Positions 49,517 through 57,650 of a stretch of DNA of 64,000 nucleotides are shown piece after piece. Source of the DNA: Holophagales bacterium (GTDB lineage: Bacteria > Acidobacteriota > Thermoanaerobaculia > Multivoradales > Multivoraceae). A program made the position numbers and the translations under genes. The notes below the pieces were generated by a model. The model was not told the origin of the DNA, searched no databases, and saw only the letters and a program-made list of their open reading frames with translations. Position 1 is the stretch's first letter. Each line of letters starts with the position of its first letter. The stretch spans positions 211,345 to 275,344 of the forward strand of contig VXVC01000005.1 of the NCBI GenBank assembly GCA_009836625.1, in the 5' to 3' direction.

Positions 49517-49954
49517 TTAGTGGCTTGAACTCGAGTAGCTTAGCCACCAAACGTGGCAGTAGAGCGATAGGTCCGGCCCGAAGAGCGATTCTTTCGCGAT
49601 CACGCCATCCGGCCAGAGCCAGTCTTCCGACGGAGCGGCAGCCCGGCCTACGGCCGAGAAGGCTCTTGACGAGGTCAGAACTCTGGAAGCGGGCGCGGCC
49701 GCAGCCGCTTCCTCCGCCGTGCCGAGAATGACGTCGCCGCCATGAATCGCCAACCGGTCGATCACCTCGTAGGGAAGGTGCCGGCCTCGAAAGACCGTTG
49801 TCGAGAGCGACCCCCGCTCCATCCCGAACGGCGAGTGAGGTACGGAGGCCGACACGTCACTGGCGGCGGTCCAAGGGAGGCGGGGAAGAGTCTGGGCTGA
49901 CGCTGGAAGCGCCGCCAAGACGGGTGCAAGCAGGATCAGGATGGCTCTACTCAT
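49517..49954 (-). pseudogene. Truncated paralogue of the astacin protease: signal peptide and propeptide only
   Basis: The 145-aa ORF aligns with the first 115 residues of the protease encoded just downstream. Shared stretches are SASVPHSPFGMERGSLSTTVF, YEVIDRLAIHGGDVILGTAEEAAA and a terminal LWPDGVI (LWPGGVI in the full gene). Similarity then stops and the last 25 residues are unrelated, so the zinc-binding catalytic domain is absent. A full-strength ribosome site, AAGGAGGAGG (49961-49970), stands six bases before the ATG, so the fragment may still be translated and exported. It is best read as a decayed or broken tandem duplicate; a stand-alone propeptide-like inhibitor is possible. Confidence 0.7.
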
Positions 49955-49960
49955 GTGGTG

Positions 49961-49970
49961 CCTCCTCCTT
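49961..49970 (-). promoter_or_regulatory. Strong Shine-Dalgarno of the truncated astacin paralogue
   Basis: AAGGAGGAGG on the minus strand lies six bases before the ATG at 49954. It is nearly identical to the site before the gene at 57252 (AAGGAGGAG), consistent with shared ancestry or co-selected expression of the two leader regions. Confidence 0.65.
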
Positions 49971-50202
49971 TCGCTCTCGCACGGTCAGCGGAAGTACCTC
50001 TCCGGGATGAACCCCAGAGCATCGAAGGCATCGTCGAGGAAGAACAGACCGCTAGCCCCCTTGGTGGATCAGCCCGTGAATCACCAGCCGCGGCGTTGGC
50101 GGTGCGAAGGACAAGGTACAGGCGTTGCTTCGCGCCTGCCGGTTGTTTAGGCTCGCGCCAGAGCCACGGCAGTCACTGTCTCTGTCTTCATAGTCATCAG
50201 AT

Positions 50203-51990
50203 CTAACGCCCCCTTCGTCTTCGCTCACCAAGAAGCACTTCTCTGACGAATTCCAGCTGACCAGCCGCGGCTTCTCCGAGAGACTTGAGTAGAGTCTGCT
50301 TTAGCGCCTCTTCTTCACTTAGTCCACCTTCGCGTCGTGTTCTAGTCCCCTCGCTCATGAGGACACGTAGAACGCGAACTTCCGGCAGGTCGCCCACGCC
50401 GGCAGCTTGCGCTCCAGCTTCCCACAGCACAATCATTGAAGCCAAGTTGAGCTGCTTGGCAGCGGTCATCATCGCTGTGTGTCCTGCCGCGTTCTTGACG
50501 TTCAGTTTGGCTCCCGCGGCAACCAAGACGGCGACTGTCGCCGCATGGTCCCCAGACGCTGCCGCCATCAAGGGTGTAAGACCCTCACGAGCCGTCGCGT
50601 TCGGGTCGGCACCCCCCGCAAGCAGCACAAACACTACATCCGCGTGCCCGGATTCGGCGGCTAGCATCAATGCGGATTGACCGTTGCGGTTCCGCGCGTT
50701 CACGTCTGCGCCGACTTCAAGCAATGTTGTCAAGGCCTCCAATCGTCCCCGCCGGGCAGCAAAATGTAGAGCCACGTTACCTTCGTCGTCTGCGACGCCT
50801 ACCTGCGGATCGGCATCAAGAAGGACGGCAGCTGTCTCGAGCCGCCCGGACTGGAGGGCGGCCATCAGCGCCGTCCGGCCCCGCTGGTCCCGTGCTCGCA
50901 GATCCGCACCAGCGGCGACCAGTTTCTCTACGATCCCAGGCTCCCGAGCGAGCACTACGATCGGTGCCGGCCTTCCGAGAGATCGGCCGAGCGCGTCGGG
51001 ATCAGCACCTGCCTCAAGCAGTTGCTCCACAACGCCCCCGTGGTGTCCTTCGACCGCGGCGGCGAGAACCGGTACCCCGTACCGGGTCTTCGTGTTCGCA
51101 TCCACACCGGCGCGCAGCAGTTGTCCCACTGCATCGTCTCGTCCGTGCTCGGCGCCATGAGCGAGGAGTCGCGCGGCATGCTCTGATCTCGGGTCAATCT
51201 CGGCGCCGACCGCCAGCAATCGTAGTTGCAGGTCGTCCACGTAACCCCGCTTGCCAAGTCTCTCCAGCAGAGTTTCGCCATCGGCGTCCTCGTCATTTAC
51301 GTTCGCACCTGCTTGAACAAAGCGGTCCAACGTTTCCACGTCGCCCGCAAACATGACCGCTGACCGGCCGTTGTCGTCTCTCGCGTTTAGATCGGCGCCC
51401 GCATCGAGTAGACGTCCGACTGTTACCGGTCGTCCTGCTCTCGCAGCAACCATCAGCGGCGTAAAAGAAGGTCTATTGCCAAACAATTCAATGCCGTCAT
51501 TGGTTCTTTCATCCACCTCTTGATCCAAGTCGAGCAGAAGGGAAACCGTCGCGGGATCGGGCCCTCGCACCGCAAACCGCAGAAGCGAATGGCCGTCTTC
51601 GTCCTTCGCAGTCACTTCGGCACCGGCGTCAATCAACGCCCTGACCAACTCGAAAGATCCGTTGGCGGCAGCAAACATCAGGGCGGTCTTTCCATCACGC
51701 GTACGCAGGTTAGGATCAGCGCCTGCCTCAAGCAGTACATGCGTTGCATCCAGGTGCCCGTTGGCGGCTGCGGCCATAAGAACCGTGTGAGTCTTGATCG
51801 CGGCATTGACATTTGCGCCCCGCGATAGCAGGTCGCGCAGCGTGGCTGTAGTTCCCTGACCTGCGGCTTCGAGCAACGCCAACTCGTTTTGCTCTTCGGT
51901 AGTTGCGCCAAGACAGACTGCCATGACAAAGCCATTCAGTGCCAGAATGGCGATGGCGATTCTCACTCGAGGTTGAGTAGACAGGAACAA
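50203..51990 (-). CDS. Exported ankyrin-repeat protein
   Basis: This 595-aa protein has a signal peptide (IAIAILALNGFVMAVCLGATT) followed by about a dozen ankyrin repeats over residues 35-540. Typical units are TVLMAAAANGHLDATHVLLEAGADPN, TALMFAAANGSFELVRALIDAGA and SALMLAAESGHADVVFVLLAGG-type helices joined by short turns. A polar helical tail (GGLSEEEALKQTLLKSLGEA) ends the chain. Ankyrin arrays bind proteins; exported ones are common in host-associated bacteria, but the partner is unknown. The TTG start is backed by GGAGGAG (51997-52003) six bases upstream. G+C is lower than average (35 of 60 in row 51661). Confidence 0.87.
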   Translation of the reverse strand: MFLSTQPRVRIAIAILALNGFVMAVCLGATTEEQNELALLEAAGQGTTATLRDLLSRGANVNAAIKTHTVLMAAAANGHLDATHVLLEAGADPNLRTRDGKTALMFAAANGSFELVRALIDAGAEVTAKDEDGHSLLRFAVRGPDPATVSLLLDLDQEVDERTNDGIELFGNRPSFTPLMVAARAGRPVTVGRLLDAGADLNARDDNGRSAVMFAGDVETLDRFVQAGANVNDEDADGETLLERLGKRGYVDDLQLRLLAVGAEIDPRSEHAARLLAHGAEHGRDDAVGQLLRAGVDANTKTRYGVPVLAAAVEGHHGGVVEQLLEAGADPDALGRSLGRPAPIVVLAREPGIVEKLVAAGADLRARDQRGRTALMAALQSGRLETAAVLLDADPQVGVADDEGNVALHFAARRGRLEALTTLLEVGADVNARNRNGQSALMLAAESGHADVVFVLLAGGADPNATAREGLTPLMAAASGDHAATVAVLVAAGAKLNVKNAAGHTAMMTAAKQLNLASMIVLWEAGAQAAGVGDLPEVRVLRVLMSEGTRTRREGGLSEEEALKQTLLKSLGEAAAGQLEFVREVLLGERRRRGR

Positions 51991-51996
51991 GTCGTT

Positions 51997-52003
51997 CTCC
52001 TCC
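51997..52003 (-). promoter_or_regulatory. Shine-Dalgarno that fixes a TTG start
   Basis: GGAGGAG on the minus strand ends six bases before the TTG at 51990, the only initiation codon that leaves the ankyrin protein's signal peptide intact. Confidence 0.65.
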
Positions 52004-52063
52004 GGTTAGCGACTGAAGTGGGCCTGGTGTCGAGCGGACTGCGCCCCGAGGGACTTTCCGATC

Positions 52064-55000
52064 TCACGGCGGGGAGCTAGGTTTGATCCGAACTGCTTCG
52101 GATAGCCCCCAGAACCTGGTCTCTGTTCCGTTCACGGCTTGAAGGGGTGGCAGGATGGGTAGGGCACCGACGCCCGATGTCTTAAGCACGGGCGCAGACG
52201 CGGCGGCGTTCGCCTGCTCGCACTGCCAGACGCAGCCTTGCACGGTATCGCTATGTATTCGCACGCAGTCGCTTTGGCAGCGTTGGACGGTCCCTTCCGC
52301 TGCCTTGGGTTGCGAGAAGTACCGCGACCCACGAGCGGGGATCCCCTTTTCGCGTTGCATGCAGACGACGGTCACGGCGGTGAGCTCGGTTTGTGCGTTC
52401 GAGACGGACACTGGTCGGTCGGAGGTTCCGGGTAGTCCGTTCGCTCCGGTGTCCGTGGCGAATGCGGCCGCGGGGCCGGCCCCGACAATCATCATGCGCT
52501 GATTGCCGCCGTCCTTCGGCTCCAGCCAATCGCCCGGACGGTACGCGATGTCCTGGACCCCCTCGCCACGCAGGAGAATCGTCTGAAGGGAATCGGCACC
52601 GATACTCAGCGAGGTCGAAGCGGACGCGGCGTCAATGCTCGACAGGTCCCGTCCGGCGGCCTGCGGCGGATGTCCGGGCGGTACGAGTTCCGGAGGGAAA
52701 TCGCTCAGGTAGTCGCCGCTTTTGAAGTCGATGAATCCGTTCAACGTGACGGGCGCGCGGCCCTTGCGGTGAACCGTGATGGTGTACTTCGCCGCGTCGC
52801 TGGAGATGAACTCGAGATCGATGACCCACCGCTCGTCCGCATCGCCTGTGAACAGGACGAGTCGAGCCGTGTTGACACCGACTCGTTCATACTCGTAACG
52901 ACCAAGGAGCGTCAACAGCGGGTCATCTCGATCTCCACTGGGTCTCGTGTGAGCTACAAAGCCAGGTGGCAATCGTACGCTACTCAAGGCGCCGCGGAGC
53001 CGGCCGCTGAACTGAAGACCGGGCAGAACCGGCCTTCCTCGCGTCCGCGACTCGAACTCCTTTTGATTCGCCGGTGCGAAGTCCTCCCGCTTGGGTGCCG
53101 GCTCTTCGAGGTCGAAGTCGGTGTTCACACCGGCACCCGCGCACTCGTCGAGAAAGGAACCGGCGGTGAGCGATGAGAACAGGAGCGAGAGCGCACAGCC
53201 GGCGCGGCCGACTTCGTCGTACTCCAGTGTGATCGAGCCACGGTCGGGTCCGGTCTTCCGGTAGTCGTAGCTGCCGTGTACGTCGCGTCCGTCCTTGTCT
53301 TCACTAAACCTGCCGGTAGGCAGGAAACGCCAGTTGCCGAACCCACGGCCGGGCCCTAGCCGGTCGTGGAAGTCCTGGCTATCCAGCGGCGACCGGTCCG
53401 GGTATGGACTTCCAGATACCGGGTCGGACCAGTCACAATCCCCTTCTGGCCCGAAGGGACGGATTCGAACGTTATAGCGCTGGAAGTTCGTGAGGTCGGG
53501 TATGTACGCGAAGCCGGTTTGGCGGCCTCTGACCGTGATTCGGTTGATCCAGCGGCCGCTTGAGCCCGCGCGCCACTCGATCTCGTAGCCGAGCACTGCG
53601 GCTGTCTCCTGGTCGTCCGCGAGAGGCGTCCATCGCAGGACCAGCAGGCCGTCACGCGGATTGATGCGCAGTCTCGGAGGCACCGAGCAATTCTGGTCGA
53701 GATCGAGGATGTTGATCGTGACCGGGAGACTCGCGGTCTCATCGTGTACATCGCGGGCCTCTACGGTGACGTTGTACGTGGGCCGGGACTCGAAGTCGTA
53801 GGTGCGACCGCCGCGCGTGCGAATCTGTCCTGTTTCGGGCACGACCTGGAAGCCCGCGGCGTCCGGTCCGCTCAGGCTGTAGGTGAGGATGTCGCGAAGG
53901 CCGTCCGTATCGACCGCGCTGACGGGAGAGCCGACGTTGATTCCCTCACCTGCGTTTTCGCTGACCGAAACGGTCGCCGACGCGGTGTCGGGGAATGTGG
54001 GACGGCTATTGATGGGAATGCCGCTCGTCGTGCCGTGCCCCACCGACGACCAGAGGCCCGGCGAACCTGCCGTACAGGAAGAAGCGCGGCGCGACCGGTA
54101 GCGGACCTCGTACGTCGTGCCGGCGCGAAGCCCGGTGACCGTGATGGAAACCGCACCGGTTGCTTCGCTGCTCGACGAGTTGCGGACGGGTTGACAGCCG
54201 ACATCGGTCCATGCGGTCTGGGGCCTCCGCAGCCGAAGCTGGTAGTCGTAGGCGCGCGTTTCCAGGGGCCGGAACGTGGCGCGGAACGTGACCTCGAGCG
54301 CGTCGTCTCTTGAACCGGTCTCTAGTGCTGGCGAATCCGCGGTCGGCGATGTGACCAGGACATCGAACGTCGAGAGACCCGACAGTTCGCCGCGGCCGTT
54401 GAGGGCCATGACTGTGATCTTGGTCGCTCCGACCTTCTTTCCGGTAACAGCGAGCAATCTACCGGACTTCGAACCTCTTACTTCCTCCACGACGGCCACA
54501 TCTTCATCGTCCGACCAGGTGCCGAAGCTGTACAGGTCGTCACCGGCTTCCGCGACTTCCGCGAACAGTGTGGTGGTGTCGCCGATGGCGACCTGGTTGT
54601 CGCCTCCGCTCTCAAGCGCTGGTGGTGCCTCGGGAACCCTCACCCGCACAGCTGCGGCAGAGGAACAGTTGTTCGCCGTGTTCCCCTCGCCAGATACGGC
54701 GTCGACGCAGGCGCCGTAGTAGTAGGTACCGGTGGTTGACGGCGCGGTCAGGCCGATGGAGTTGGCTGCGGTTCCGGACTCGGCAAGAGCACTCACTCGG
54801 TCGGTGCCGATCACCCTGTCGTTCGTGGTGATCGTGGAGTCCCTCGATCGGTGATAGCTGAGGGTGGTGGCGGCCGACCGGTCGTCGCCGCGGTTGTCGA
54901 CGAGCACCTGGAGGGAGAAGGACTCTCCCGGCTCGAGGTCAGAATCGCTGACCGAAGGGGCCCGAACGGCCAGATCCGCTCCGTACGCGTCGTCCGTCGC

Positions 55001-55486
55001 GCATCCGAAGGCCATCAGGTCGCTGCTGGTCGTGGCGGTTTCGCCCAGTCGGTTCCGGTAGATCCAGCGGTTGCCGCGGCTGCTCGTTACGTGCAGGTTG
55101 AACGCGACATCGGTCACGGGCGCCACGAACACCCAGCGGTAGCCGTTGTGCGCGCAGCCGTTGAGTACCTTGATCAGCATCTCGGCGTTCTCGCGACTGA
55201 AGAACCAGACGATTCCCGACTCGGCCGACGCCCAGATCCCGGCCTTTCCGTCGCCTACGGTCCCTTGTGCTGTTTCGTAGCACAGGCTGACGCCGTAACC
55301 GCCGTCGAACACGAGAACCGTCGTGTCGGGAGTGCAGTCGCTGTACTCACCACGGCCCAGGGCTGTCTCGGCACGCGACGCCGGTGGTTCGGCCGTCGAG
55401 TCTTCCACGGTTAGGGCGTGGGGGAGCGTGGCGGCTGGGGCCGAAAGAAGGAAGGCAATCGCCAGCCCGCCTCCCAGGGCGCTCAT
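52064..55486 (-). CDS. Large secreted multi-domain surface protein (type-C domain, CARDB, Ig-like, FN3, cadherin-like)
   Basis: This 1140-aa protein has a signal peptide (LAIAFLLSAPAATLPHA). Domains in order are: type-C shared module (51-162, with YRWVFVAPVTDVAFNLHV), CARDB (168-285, TYYYGACVDAVSGEGNTANN), Ig-like (about 290-378), FN3 (382-489), cadherin-like (493-597, ILTYSLSGPDAAGFQ and YDFESRPTYNVTVEARD), and a second FN3 (602-692). A C-terminal region has two related units (GSYDYRKTGPDRGSITLEY and GRYEYERVGVNTARLVLF) and a Cys-rich tail. No catalytic motif is seen, so an adhesin or matrix protein is most likely. The ATG overlaps the upstream gene's stop (ATGA). Confidence 0.8.
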   Translation of the reverse strand: MSALGGGLAIAFLLSAPAATLPHALTVEDSTAEPPASRAETALGRGEYSDCTPDTTVLVFDGGYGVSLCYETAQGTVGDGKAGIWASAESGIVWFFSRENAEMLIKVLNGCAHNGYRWVFVAPVTDVAFNLHVTSSRGNRWIYRNRLGETATTSSDLMAFGCATDDAYGADLAVRAPSVSDSDLEPGESFSLQVLVDNRGDDRSAATTLSYHRSRDSTITTNDRVIGTDRVSALAESGTAANSIGLTAPSTTGTYYYGACVDAVSGEGNTANNCSSAAAVRVRVPEAPPALESGGDNQVAIGDTTTLFAEVAEAGDDLYSFGTWSDDEDVAVVEEVRGSKSGRLLAVTGKKVGATKITVMALNGRGELSGLSTFDVLVTSPTADSPALETGSRDDALEVTFRATFRPLETRAYDYQLRLRRPQTAWTDVGCQPVRNSSSSEATGAVSITVTGLRAGTTYEVRYRSRRASSCTAGSPGLWSSVGHGTTSGIPINSRPTFPDTASATVSVSENAGEGINVGSPVSAVDTDGLRDILTYSLSGPDAAGFQVVPETGQIRTRGGRTYDFESRPTYNVTVEARDVHDETASLPVTINILDLDQNCSVPPRLRINPRDGLLVLRWTPLADDQETAAVLGYEIEWRAGSSGRWINRITVRGRQTGFAYIPDLTNFQRYNVRIRPFGPEGDCDWSDPVSGSPYPDRSPLDSQDFHDRLGPGRGFGNWRFLPTGRFSEDKDGRDVHGSYDYRKTGPDRGSITLEYDEVGRAGCALSLLFSSLTAGSFLDECAGAGVNTDFDLEEPAPKREDFAPANQKEFESRTRGRPVLPGLQFSGRLRGALSSVRLPPGFVAHTRPSGDRDDPLLTLLGRYEYERVGVNTARLVLFTGDADERWVIDLEFISSDAAKYTITVHRKGRAPVTLNGFIDFKSGDYLSDFPPELVPPGHPPQAAGRDLSSIDAASASTSLSIGADSLQTILLRGEGVQDIAYRPGDWLEPKDGGNQRMMIVGAGPAAAFATDTGANGLPGTSDRPVSVSNAQTELTAVTVVCMQREKGIPARGSRYFSQPKAAEGTVQRCQSDCVRIHSDTVQGCVWQCEQANAAASAPVLKTSGVGALPILPPLQAVNGTETRFWGLSEAVRIKPSSPP

Positions 55487-57252
55487 CTTCTGGTTTCCAA
55501 CCAAGTGCCTCGCGTTACGGTTCTGCCGTCGATCTGGCAAGAACTCGCTTCGCATGTGTAGCGGTAGCTCCCGTACTCGATGTAGCCGCCCCTGGAGTTG
55601 ACTGTCTTGACGTTGCCGCTCAAGCTGCAGCCGCCGGTGCAGACGTTCGGGAACCACGATCCCGTCGGCAGCGTCGTGATCACGTCTCCCACGCTGTACG
55701 TTGTGCCCGACGTGCCGCCGCCGCTGACGGTCACTCGCACGGCGCTGGAGCAGTTGTTGCCGGTGTTCGATTCGCTAGACACGGAGTCGACGCAAGCGCC
55801 GTAGTAGTACGTTCCGGCACTCGAAGGCGCCCTCAGGCTGATCGACTCGGCGCTCGAACCCGAGGCAGAGAGAGCGCTGACCGCGTCCGTGCCGACCTGC
55901 GAGCCCGAGCTGCTGATGGTCGAGTTGGACGAGCGGTAGTAGCGCAGGGTGGTCGCCGCGGAGCGACCGCTACCCTGGTTGCGCACCGTGGTGCGGAGCG
56001 TGAAGCTGCCGCCCGCGCTGGGGCTGCTGTTGCTGACCGATGGTCTCGAGACGACGAGGTCCGGCGCCGAGGACCCACCGCCGGAACATTGGAAGGCGGT
56101 GGTATCGCTCTTGGCCGAGGCTGTCTGGTTCTGCCGATTGGTGTGCGTCCAGCGCTTGCCGTTTGGACCGGTGACCCAGAGGTTGAACTCCAGCGTCGTG
56201 ACCGGCGCCACGAAGACCCAGCGATGGCCGTTGTGGTCGCAGCCATCGAGCACCTTGACGAGGACTTCTGCGTTTTCCCGGTCGAAGAACCACAGGATCC
56301 CGGACTGGCTGGAGGCCCAGACGCCGGATTTTGCCTGGCCCTCCTGCCCGTCCGGCGTGCGGTAGCACATGCTGACGTTGTAGCCGCCGTCGAAACGGAG
56401 TGCCGTGGTCGTGGGTCGACAGCCGGAGGTCGGCGGCGGCTCCGGATCCGGGTCGGGCGGAGGTGTACCTCCGCCGTGGTCAACGCCGAGGCGAATGAAG
56501 TAGGCCGTGGCGACCGTCTCGGCGTTCCATGAACCCCAACTGGCGCTCGATGAGGATCGAGACCGCCAGTAGTTCCTCGTTCCGCCGGGTCCGTTTCGGT
56601 CTTCAGGGTAGACCCAGCCGCTTGAGTTCGGCCATGTGACGCTTAGCCAAGTGTCGCCGCTTTGAAGCCGTTGCTGAGTGATGCTGCCTTGACGGAGATC
56701 TACACAGGCCCATGTGTTTCTCGATAAGCCGCGGATCGTGTAACGAAACGCTGCCAAGCGAGTCCCGGGCCGCCCGGCGGAGTCGCGGTAGAAGGTCGCT
56801 ACCGCCGACACTTCATCCGCGTCAACATCAGGCCTCGTGAAGCAAAGTGTCACGGAGGTCACCGTGCCTGCACGGGGCAACCGAAATCGCTGCGCATACT
56901 CCTGTTCATACGCGTTTCTGATGCTCGTGTGGCTTTCCGGCGTACCGTCGTCGTACTTGTACTCCGTCGTCGCTGCAGAAGCGACTCCGGTGGGGTCGGA
57001 CGACATCGCGTCGACCAGCGAAAGGTCGCCGGCCTCTTGGACGACGATGTCTCGGGCGGCTTCCTTGACGAGGACTTCCTCACGGGGCAGTTCGTCTTGG
57101 GTAAGAAGGTCCCGCCCCTGCTGAGCCGACAGTGGCGCGCAAACCGCGATGGCCAACGCGGTTAGCGACGACAGGATCGTCGCTCGCGCAGAGATGAAGT
57201 CCCTGTTCGAGCCGCGTCCCCTTCCCGCGTGTGCCGGATCTTGTGGTTTCAC
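55483..57252 (-). CDS. Secreted modular protein: YDDG beta-sandwich, type-C domain, CARDB
   Basis: This 589-aa protein starts at a GTG with a signal segment (LSSLTALAIAVCAPLSAQQ) ending near residue 44. Residues 96-258 form the 'YDDG' domain (YKYDDGTPESHTS, EQEYAQRFRL, SGDTWLSVTW), also at the C-terminus of the metzincin. A Pro/Asp linker follows, then the type-C module (278-389), CARDB (396-510) and a short C-terminal domain with paired Cys (CTGGCSLSGN, CEASSCQIDG). No enzyme motif is visible; a surface-binding role is inferred. A strong site, AAGGAGGAG (57261-57269), precedes the start. It is the first gene of the pair with the large surface protein, which overlaps its stop. Confidence 0.78.
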   Translation of the reverse strand: MKPQDPAHAGRGRGSNRDFISARATILSSLTALAIAVCAPLSAQQGRDLLTQDELPREEVLVKEAARDIVVQEAGDLSLVDAMSSDPTGVASAATTEYKYDDGTPESHTSIRNAYEQEYAQRFRLPRAGTVTSVTLCFTRPDVDADEVSAVATFYRDSAGRPGTRLAAFRYTIRGLSRNTWACVDLRQGSITQQRLQSGDTWLSVTWPNSSGWVYPEDRNGPGGTRNYWRSRSSSSASWGSWNAETVATAYFIRLGVDHGGGTPPPDPDPEPPPTSGCRPTTTALRFDGGYNVSMCYRTPDGQEGQAKSGVWASSQSGILWFFDRENAEVLVKVLDGCDHNGHRWVFVAPVTTLEFNLWVTGPNGKRWTHTNRQNQTASAKSDTTAFQCSGGGSSAPDLVVSRPSVSNSSPSAGGSFTLRTTVRNQGSGRSAATTLRYYRSSNSTISSSGSQVGTDAVSALSASGSSAESISLRAPSSAGTYYYGACVDSVSSESNTGNNCSSAVRVTVSGGGTSGTTYSVGDVITTLPTGSWFPNVCTGGCSLSGNVKTVNSRGGYIEYGSYRYTCEASSCQIDGRTVTRGTWLETRR

Positions 57253-57650
57253 GATCTTGCCTCCTCCTTGTACGAGTGGTGCATGGTGATGGAGCCGACG
57301 GGATACCTAGTGGTTACCGCAAACAGCCTAGGGAAGAACCGGCTTGTAGTGTTAGAGAGAAACGTGTAGCCGGTTGTTGGGGCGAGACGTATGGTCGCGC
57401 TGCCGCTCACGGTTAGGCGCAGGTTGACGGGCGCCGATGGCCGGATGATCCCGGCTGCCGTCGCCTCCGCCGGTAGCCCGAGGTCGCGCAGGAGGTTGGC
57501 GCCCTTGAGTGCGATGAGCGGTGGGTCTTCACTGTGCCGGCGACGTAGCCGTGGACGAGGCCGGGGGAACCCGCTCGAGGAGCTCCCTGGGTCGACGGTT
57601 CTCCGCCTTCCGTTTAGGCCGGCTACTCGCTCTTCTTGCCGCCCGGCGGG
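57253..57650. other. Intergenic region before the secreted-protein cluster
   Basis: These 398 bases separate the regulator gene from the first gene of the cluster. The only confident element is the ribosome site at 57261-57269. Short open frames on both strands show no similarity to known proteins and no ribosome sites. A locally AT-richer stretch at about 57300-57370 is the likeliest promoter position, but I could not identify clear -35/-10 boxes. Confidence 0.5.

Noticed and set aside
49981..50060. Minus-strand peptide SGLFFLDDAFDALGF upstream of the truncated astacin copy, as a possible relic of the shared domain
   Set aside because: Only the SGLF tetrapeptide matches, and stop codons flank it on both sides; the match is probably chance.
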